Positions 11,585 to 22,401 of a DNA stretch of 32,500 nucleotides are shown here, one piece after another. Where the stretch lies: the NCBI GenBank assembly GCA_012295275.1, contig CM022669.1, positions 10,657,449 through 10,689,948 of the forward strand, given 5' to 3'. Source of the DNA: Chrysomallon squamiferum. Lineage: Eukaryota > Mollusca > Gastropoda > Neomphalida > Peltospiridae. How positions within the stretch are numbered: the first letter of the stretch is position 1; every line of letters starts with the position of its first letter. Position numbers and translations under genes: made by a program. The notes under the pieces were generated by a model, which saw only the letters and a program-made list of their open reading frames with translations, ran no database searches and was not told the origin of the DNA.

Positions 11585-14500
11585 ACAAATACATACGTAC
11601 AAAGTTTGATGTGTCAGTAAATAAATACATTAAAAAAAAAGAAATAATAAAAAAAAAATTTTTTGATATATTCAGAACATATTTTAACTATTTTTTTATG
11701 TATTAATATAATCATACAAAATGTCATTTAAAAATTTAAATTCCATTTTTCAACACAAACATTTTTATATACCTAGCAGTAGAAAATACATGTCTACCCC
11801 ATACCCTCCAAGTCTAAAATATAGTAAAACAAAGTCAGTTAACTGTCACATCCTAATGATATCATTATAACTAAATATATATTCAATTATAGCAAAATCA
11901 GCTATCTGTGTGTGATATATCTCAAATTATTTTTTAACAAACATATAAATGCAACCTTGCACATATACATAAAAAGCTATTAAATAATTGTTTAATACAA
12001 TGACATATTTGGTAACGACTTAAATTAACAAGAAATTTCAGTATTAACCTTTTATCTGTTTAATCAGTTGCAGTGCTTCTTCGAGTTCTGGTTTAGTTTT
12101 CTTTACATAACAAGTCAGAATTGACAGAGTGTATCTATGAAAATAAAATAAAAATGATAACACTCTACAAACACTAGATATTACAAAGACACATGCTGCT
12201 GGACTAACACACACACACACTTCTTTATTTTATTTTATGTTTATACCAAGTATGTTAGTCAATAATCAAGGATATAATGGAAAAATCTACTACTACTATT
12301 ACTAGTAATCATAATACTAATAATAATAACACTACTACTGATGATCATAATATTAATAATAATAACACTACTACTGATGATCATAATATTAATAATAATA
12401 ATAATCACAATGACAACAATAACAAGATCACTCATACTTATAACAAACAATAAACAATTTACTACAACTGATTCACATAAAATAAGAAGGCAGAATGATA
12501 AAATATTTGTTAAATGTTAATACCCATGAAAATGTATAATTCTATTATTTTAAAAATGAGCTTTATGTCATTAAATAAAACAGACATTTAAAACACTTCC
12601 ATGATGAACTATAATAAACTGACTTGTCTCTGTCTACAGCTGTCAGTGCCTCGCGCATGCAGTCACACACAACATCCACTTTCTTGGGTCTTTCTTCATC
12701 ATCATCATCAACTACAGCAGCAGTTTCCCTCTTGTACGTCGCTGTGTACATTGTGACTGTCACATCATCTTCTCTGAAAGAGAATTACTGCTTTTATTTA
12801 TTTATTTATTTTATTTATTTATTCATTTTTATTTATTTCTTCTGAGAATTAAAATTTGTTATTTGAAAGTGTTTAAAGTCCATAAAAGGATGTTAAAATA
12901 TGAATGATTAAATTGAAATCAAATTTTTTATTTACTTTTATAATAATTAAGTCAGAATCAAAGGAATTAAAATATTAATTTTAGAAATATATCTTAGGGT
13001 AGATTTGCTCAATTATCAATAGTTGTCTAGTGGTATTTGAATTTCTAATTAGTGTTTTTCTGTTAAGTTTTGTAATTATATATAAAAACCTGAGTGGCTA
13101 AAGTTTTGATTTCCATATTAACTGTTCAAAATATTCTAATCCAGTCTGGACAAAAACTATTACATAATATGCAGAGATATACCAATATAAAATACAAACA
13201 CAAAATAAACATTCCCTCAACACAAATACACACACAGACACATACACAGTCACATAGAGATACAAACACAAACACAGACATCCACATACACATATAAATA
13301 TGCATAGAGACAGTTACATACAACTGCCTAACATTGATACAGACAGAAATACAGACAGACACACACACACTTACTGTAGATCTGTGAGAAACAAATTAAT
13401 ATAGTTAGCTTCTTGTACTTGTAGTACAAACTGCTGTACATTGCTCTGAAAACTCTCTGGGTTGTGATCATACACAAGATTTGTGTTAATTCTGTGTTTC
13501 CTCATCATTATCAGTGCATTTCTGTATTCTAAACTAGAAAAACAACAACAACAAAAGTAAATAATGAATAAAAACACAATTATTAATTATTTAATGATTA
13601 AATTTAATTATTTGATGGCATTGAATGGTTTCTACATATTTATTAAATATATTATAAGGTTAATAGTTAACAGTACAGATAATGATAACTGATATTTTGA
13701 AAGATGGGATATCATGTTAGTATTGAACAATACACCTAATATTTGTACAATATACTTATTTAGATAAAGCTTTAAAATCAGATGATATCATATTACAATA
13801 AATATTTTTCATGTTAAAATCTGATTTTAAAACCATATTGGATATATTAATATAATACATTTTTGAGTTGTTAAAATTTAGTTTTAAAAACAGACAGAAT
13901 ATTTATCAAAACACTTACTTGTTGAGATGTTTCTTGATGGCAGACAGGACCAAAGCTCTAGGATGGATAACTTCAAGGTTTCCTCGAGGCATCTGTAACA
14001 CCAGAGTTGTCTCCCCTCTGACGGCTGTGACAATTCGCGATCCTCTCTCAACTCGCCGGACACTCTCATCAAATGGATGTGATTTACCTTGAAGAAGACT
14101 TTGCAGATCTGTAACAGCAGAAACCATTTAAATAAGCTTTTATTTTTAAATATATATATATAATTCTCTCACATATAACTGATGTCTTAAAAAAGTAACA
14201 GAATTTGAATCAAAATAAATATTTTTCAAGAACGTTTTACAAAATATTATTAACAATTTCTGGATAAAAGAGTTCTTTATGAATCAAACAGATTTAGCTA
14301 TAGAAATAAATTATAATTCATATTGATGATAAAATATTGCTATGTTACTGATAAAATAAATGCCATGATACGAACTGTCGAATAAAAAAAAAAAAAGACA
14401 CCATCAATATACACATATATAAATACATTTACAAAAAAAACACAAAAAAACGAAATATTTATCTTACTCATTTTCTAATTAAGAACTCAGATCTTACACA

Positions 14501-17177
14501 GCATAACATAAAAGATTTATAAAATAATAAATATGTTATGACCCAGTCTTTCTACTGAACCCCAGTCATACAAAGAATGAAAACAAAATATTTGTGTTGA
14601 ACCTGAAACCTTCGTGTTGAGGCAGATACATCGCAGTGTGTGAGACAAAGTCGTCAGCAGAAGAAATTCATCGTGGACAGCAAACGAGGTACAATTTGAG
14701 GCAAACTGTCAAAAAATATAAATGTTATAAGTAACCAATTTCCAGTAATTAGAGTTGAAAAAACTTTACATTTCAGTTTTCCAAACAATGTTTAAACAGG
14801 TCAGCTCCTATGTTATCTATGATGCAGCAATATCAGAAACCCTGATCTTTGCTTCTGGCAGCAAACAAGTTAAGATGAATACTTTGAGATTGTCTACTGG
14901 TATAATTTAATATTAAAATCACCATGACAGCTACGATCATTATGACTTATGGTGAGAGAAAAAAGAAAAGAAATCAATAGTGATGTAACTTTGTATGAAA
15001 TTAAATAAGTTCTGTTCTGTGATAAAAGATCCATTGTTTGAGATCCAACAGCCAAAGTATTCATTATTATTTTTTATTTTTATACTGGGATATCATTTAA
15101 AATTGAACTCATTCTATAATAAACTGAAAATAATTTCACCTCAGGTATGAAATAAATGACAAAGTTTTATAACTCACCTCAGTGTTGTTTACATAAAACC
15201 TGTATCTTTCTGTCAATCCAAGGACCACTTCCTAAAATTTATTAAACTACATCCAAATATTTTTTAATATATTTTTTTTTTTTTTTCATAGCATGATCTT
15301 TTTTGAAAGAGGGAATTAGTAAAATGGTAGAGGTCTCCAAAATTTGGACATATGAATAATAATAAAAAATAAATTTTAGAAAAATAATAAGTAAAAATCA
15401 ATAAATATATAATTATGAATATGTAATCATAGGTGTATATGTCAATAAACACACACACTGTAAATATATTAAAAATAATTGGTAAAAAAAAACAAAATTA
15501 AGAAAACAAAATAAATGTAATTTTTAACTAAGAAATATAATGCATACATTATCTGCAAAAGTACAAGTAGACATGTGTGTACAGAAGAGAGGAAACCTGA
15601 CATCCATCCCTCTACTGTCTGTCCAAGTGTCCAATGTTCCAGTACTTTCACCAGCTCCTAGTGTCATAACAATAATAATAATAACAACAACAACAACAAT
15701 ATACAATAAAATAGTAACTACACACAATAATAATTACTGTAATTAAAGTAAAAATCAAAATAAAAAATATGATTTTTTATTTAAGAGAAACTGACTTTGT
15801 TAAATTATACAGGTGTAAGAAAAATTCATCTTTAATGAAATTAAGCTTAAAACTGTAAATTTAAAAATAAAATATAAAGCAAAAAATAATAATAATAAAG
15901 TACAAAATACCAAAAAAGTGAGTGAGAGAAAAATGAAACTTCAGTTGAGAAAAATAAAAAATAAATTACCTGGTATGAACCTGAAGAGACTTCCATCTTC
16001 TGTCTGAATAACCAGGCTATCTCCTTTTAAACTTGGACACATACATGACACAAAACCATGAGTAAGAGAGGTCACAGAGCTTTTAAATAAATAAGAAAAC
16101 ACCAAATATATACCACATCAAGATAATGGTTAAATTCTATAACTGAACTGTAAAAGAAAACATAATTTTTAAAATATATAATCTTGAGATAAGACCTTCA
16201 GACAGGTTAATATTATTTACATTTACTAAACACCTTTTTCAAGAAAAACAAACACATTTTTGTTATATATATTATCTTATTGTGCAAAGAGATTTGATCA
16301 AATATATATAGATAGCCATATAGGCAAATGGGGCACTAGGAACTGCCTGAATCAGAAAAAAATAAATAATTATTTTCATCTTCAAGAGCCTTATGTTAAT
16401 TTACATTCATAATAATCATTAAATGGATATTTAAAGTTAATACATACAACAAACACAATTATTTTATATTTATATTTTTCTTATTTTTAATGAGAACAAG
16501 TTTTATTTATTAATAAGAAAACTTACAGTTACAGTCAATACAAATCACATTTTTATCAAGCTGAGCCCAGTGTTTTTAAAACAGACACAAAGCAAACGAG
16601 TATTACCTGATTTCTAGACTTGTGTCAGAAAGGACAGCTGTACAGATGAGAGATGTTCGACTGTCAAAGTCTGTCACACAAAACACAAACAAATCTTCAG
16701 AAAGCCAAGTCAGATGCATGATGACAAAATCACTGTCTGGTTTTAACTGTGAATTTCCTGCAGCGATACTGTTAAAATAGAACTTTATTTAATATATATA
16801 AATCTATATATATGTGTGTGTCTGTGTGTATATATCTTAAGAGAAACAGTGTATATCTTTGTATTGAATACTTAATTAATTAGGCAGATTTTAAATTTGA
16901 TAGTACATATGCTTTAAACTCCCTTAAAATGACTTGTTGTTATCATCATTATATTTATTTTCATCATTGTTATTATTATAATTGATATTATTATTGCTTT
17001 CATCATCATTATGGTTATATAAAATATTAAAACTGTCAGTTACCTGTACACACCCTGTAAGCTGTGTATGTTGCACTGAGATTTGAACCCATTACCTCCA
17101 GAAGCAGAAATAACAACACTATCATCTACCTTTGTCACTTCTTCTTTCACATCTATAACACAAATAAATAAATATAA

Positions 17178-17208
<31 letters not shown>

Positions 17209-20200
17209 AATTAAATATGTTTTTAAATAGAATACTGTCAACACTCTTAGGCTAACTTTCTGATTTTCAAGGCAGAATCTGAACGTTAGTCATTTAGCAT
17301 GTTATAGAGAAAACTTTGTGTAAACATTTTACAAATTAACATTTACTTTGTGAAGCATACATATTACTTACACAGATTATGAAAATATGAATCAAATGTT
17401 ATTTTACACATTTTGTTAAAACATATTAAAATTTTTTAAAGTTTTATTTTTATTTTACTTTATTTTATTTCACTTTATCTTACTTTACTTTGCTCTATTC
17501 TAATCTACTGTACTATACTGATTTTTTTTTAAATTTAATTTTTGTTTTAAAACTATTCATTATAACGTGAGACATAAAAACAATAATAAAAATATTTTAA
17601 AAAGTGGTATAAATAAATAAATAAAAAGAAAAGGGAAGAAAAAAGAGATATTCACCGCACTGTCTGTAAATGGCGAGTCTGCTGTTGCTGATGAGAACTG
17701 CGATGTCTGTTCTGTGAGGGGCAAACACAACCTGACACACTGGGGAGGGGGGGTGTAGGTAGTAGGCACACATGGGTGGTGGAACTATCATCTTCCGGAA
17801 AGTTGTCAGCAGAACTTTGTCTGAACAAACAACAATTGTAACAGACACTGAGTTCACAGTTAATATTGAAAAGGGGAATGACACCAGTATCTGCATATTT
17901 GTGTGTATGTGCAGGTATGAGTGTATCTGTACGCATGATTTTTAATTATTTGTGATTTTCAACATTTCAAAACTGAAATCATCAAAATCAGTCAAAAATT
18001 ATAAATTCACTTAAATCTGTAATATATATATATCAAAGAAGGATATTAAAAATATATTTCTTATTATTCTGTTTCAATTTTACAATGTCAACCCAGATAA
18101 ACATAAGGAAAAGATACTCCAAATGCATAATAAAAAAATCTTTACATTCAAATCTCTGTGAAACATTATCATTTATTACTCTCAGGCATATATTAATTTA
18201 GCATAAAATAAAACAAGTGTATACGAAAATGGTAATATTTAAATAACAAAATAGAATCTATTAAAAAAATAATAATAATAAATAAATAAAAATAAACAAG
18301 TAAATAAATAATAAATATATATTTAAAAATAATTAAATAAATAATAAATATATATTTAAAAATAATTAAATAAATAAATAAATATATAAAAAAATAATAT
18401 AAAAATTTAAAAATTAATGAACAAACCTCCATCAATGACAGCTGTCAGTGCTTCGTCTTCAGGTGACTGACCAGTGCTGTTGTCCGTTGTCCAGGACCAA
18501 GCATAACTCAAGTGTTGACCACCGGTCAGTACAATGTGCAGGTTGTGACTGTTTTCAGTATCCCACAGGACACAGGCTACTCTACGACCAGGCTGACCAT
18601 CAAAGTGAAGACTTTGCTTTAAATACCAGTGATAGTTGTTGACTGTCCATAGCTGAACTGAAATTGTATGATATATTGTTTAATAATTGTTCAAAACTGA
18701 ACTGAAATTATGAAATGTTTAAAATGTAAATTTGGTGATGTGATCAAACAGCCTTAAAATATTCTGTATACTTCTAGAAAAATGTTTTATTATTATTTTT
18801 TTTTTAATGATAAACCTTTGCTAAAAATAAAATATCATTTTCCTTCTTCATTTTGTAAAAAAAGGAAAAACATTCTTTGAGAATTTAAGAAAAATGATAC
18901 AATATTTAACTGTAGGTTATTGATCATATATAAAGTTGTTCCCAACTGAACTAAAATTATAAAACGTTTACTATTTATTTGAAGACAGACAAATAATAAA
19001 AAATTAAAATCTCACTGTATGTGTTTGATTGACTCAGCTCTTCACACCAGACAGCCAGTACTGTGGAATCAGAGTTCCAGACCAACTCACACACCTGAAC
19101 AGCAAACACATCATTGTTTATTTATTTATTTATTTATACTAAATATCACTGAACTAACAGAAAATAACACAACAGAATTTCAAAACACTCACACACACAC
19201 ATAAATAAATAACATCCAACTGAGTTAACTAATTAACTTAGGAAAGAAACAGAAACAAATATCCAAATATCATTTTATTCATTAATACAAAAACAGTTAT
19301 TCCTCAATTTACAAGCAAAATTATTCTCAAAGTGTGACATACCAACTGAAAATTAACTAACATAATTGTTTACAGATCCACAATTGATCATTTTGGTAGT
19401 ATTTACACATTTATGAAATATTTAATTTATTTGAATTAAAGTAACTCACAACATTTCTAGTTTCAACCAACAGTGGGTTATTATACATTCACCAAAGTAA
19501 CTAACATTGAATAATAAATATTAAATCTCAAATAAACACAAAAAGGCTGAGAGGAAATATTTAGAATACCTTGATCTGATCATGTCTGAATGGAAGAGTA
19601 AACTCCCCATGACTGAGTCCATTCTTCTCAAAAAACACAACTTCGTGTTTGTTAGGTTTTCTTCGAGTTGAGGCTATCAAACTACCACTAGGCCTGAAAT
19701 ATTTAATTTTGAGTTTGTGAAACATTCAAATAATTAATTCATTTCTTTTAATATCTCACTGAAAAAACTTTAATTATGCTTTTAAATATAATTTATATAT
19801 TTTCTTCACTCTTTGTGTGTGTGTGTGTGTGTGTGCGTGCGTCAGTGTGTGCTTGAGTGTGTGTGTGTGTGTGTATACAAAGAGAGATGGAAAAAAAATT
19901 ACACCATAAAAATTGCAGTCATCCAAATATGCTTTAGATATAACTTACAGACAAACAAATTGTGGAAAAAACGTAACTTCATAAACATTTATAAATCAGG
20001 TTAATGGTTTAATATATGGTAGTATATTAATGTACTGGGTCTGAAGTTTTCACTTTGCTACTTTTACTTTTTAATTCATCTTGATCTTATCCTTATAAAA
20101 ATACATGCATGCATTAATACATGTGCATGCACAAACACACACATACACACAAACAAGGGAAAAACAAACAATGACAAGAAATATAGGCTATAAAATATTT

Positions 20201-20410
20201 AATATTTACTTCCAAGCTAGTGCCTGTTCCAGACCAGGCAGAGTTTCCCCAGTGGCATGAAGAATGCAATCTCTGGTCCACACGTGAAAACATCTTTCTC
20301 CTGTAATATACATTTACCTATGTATACACCATAATATATTTACAAAAACTATAGTAACAAAATAAATATATCTTTATATGTATAAATGTAAGTGTGTGTG
20401 CATGTATCGC

Positions 20411-20469
<59 letters not shown>

Positions 20470-21109
20470 ATGTGTATGTTTGTATGTATGTGCACATATG
20501 CATACACATACACTCATACATTATAAAAGATATATTTTTTATTACTATAGTCTTGTAAATACAGTATGTATGTATGTATGTGTGTATATATATGTATATA
20601 TCAAGATTAATCAAAAAAGGTTTGAAGATGGTACAGAGTTGATACCTAGCATATTAAATTTAGTTTTTCTTATGGTATAAAACTGTACAACTGTACAAAT
20701 ATAAGTATAAAGTTAAAATTTACCTGTGATGATGTGAATGAATTTGCATGTAATTTTTCAAATTATTTATTTGAAACTATGGGTGATGAAGAAGAGAATG
20801 CATTTAAATATTTTAAATAAAGATATTTAAAAAAATATATAAATAATAATAATAATAATGCTTAAGAAATAAACATGTCAGTTGTATACAAACCAGTATT
20901 TTTATGGACACTGCCAACTACAAAATACTGTCCATCTCCTCTCCAAGAAATTCTCGGTTGTTTGTCATCTTCATACAAAACTGGGCCACTATCCTAAAAT
21001 AAATAATAATAATAATATAGTATCAAAGAAAATAGTATAATAATAATAATAATATAGTATCAGAAATCTCAAAATATAATACCTTTAATTATTCTAGTAA
21101 CCAAATAAA

Positions 21110-21144
<35 letters not shown>

Positions 21145-22369
21145 AAGCAGAAATTGTAACCTTTTTTTTAAAAATCATAAAAATGGGACCAGGACATAAA
21201 GACTGTTTTTTTCAAACTGATAACTATTTTGCAAAAGTTATCCGTAAATAAGACCATACTTTGTTTATTTTAATTCAAAATGATGACAGTGGAATGAAAT
21301 AATTAGAGAGTAATTATGTAGCCAATTTTATTGTAGATTTTAAAATTTTATTGTAGAAAGAAAAAATTTGAAAAGGAAAAAACAACCTCAGTCTTTTTCC
21401 TTGCAGCATCTTTCCCCTCAGATCCGTGAAATTGAGTTTCTTTTTTTCCCCACCCAACATTCACAAACTCAGCTGCAAATAAAAGAGATTTAATTGTCAT
21501 ATGTTGTTACAGTGGGTTCTAAAAATGAACTGTAAAGCCTACAATTCAAATTAATATATCTATACTTTTTAATGAAAGCAAGACAAATAATGTCTACATT
21601 TGTGGACAGTTTTGATACAAAAAAATTAAAGATAATTTTTTTTTTTTTTTTAATAAAGCTGAAAACTAAATTTTATTCATCAATAAAAAAAGAGAAGAAA
21701 AAGAGGTATTTTGTTAACACAGTTCAGTATTTGTTTCTGAAAGTTATTCATTATCTGATTATGTCAAACCTTCTGCTTTTTCTGATGGATTCAAGGGTAC
21801 TTCTGTGACAGGATCAAAGTCTCGATTCATCAGAATCAATGTATCAGCTCCTGAAAGTCAAAATAATAAAATTATCTTTGTTTTGATGTTGCTCACATAC
21901 AAACAAATAATGTTAGCACACAGTCTGTTACAAATTTCAGTTTACAATTAATATAAATATGATGTACAAAAAAATCAAAAATATATATATATATATACTT
22001 TGGTAATTAACTGATGTTATCATATTATAAAATGTAATTAGACCAAAAAATAAAATAAAATACAACAACCCTTCTCCCAAAACATATACATATGTATATC
22101 ATTATAGAACATAATATATAAACACCTGTAATAAAGACAACAACATCCTGGTCAGGACTCCATGCCATTGCCAACAATCCACTCTCCACACTTCCAACAC
22201 ATTCTGTCTGAAAAAAAAACTATTTTGAATCTCCTGATCCCTTATTGATTAAACACCTCTAATTTATTATCTTGAGTAACTGTGAATGTTTTGGTTTAAC
22301 TCAAAAATAAACTGTTAAAACTTTTACCAGAATACAAAAAAAAAAAAAAAAAATAAAAAAATAAAATAA

Positions 22370-22401
<32 letters not shown>

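Noticed and set aside
14085-14100. AAG/GTAAAT donor inside ELP1 coding exon 18
   Set aside because: Using it would remove the highly conserved VERGSRIV and [10 protein letters not shown] segments; the frame continues through it.
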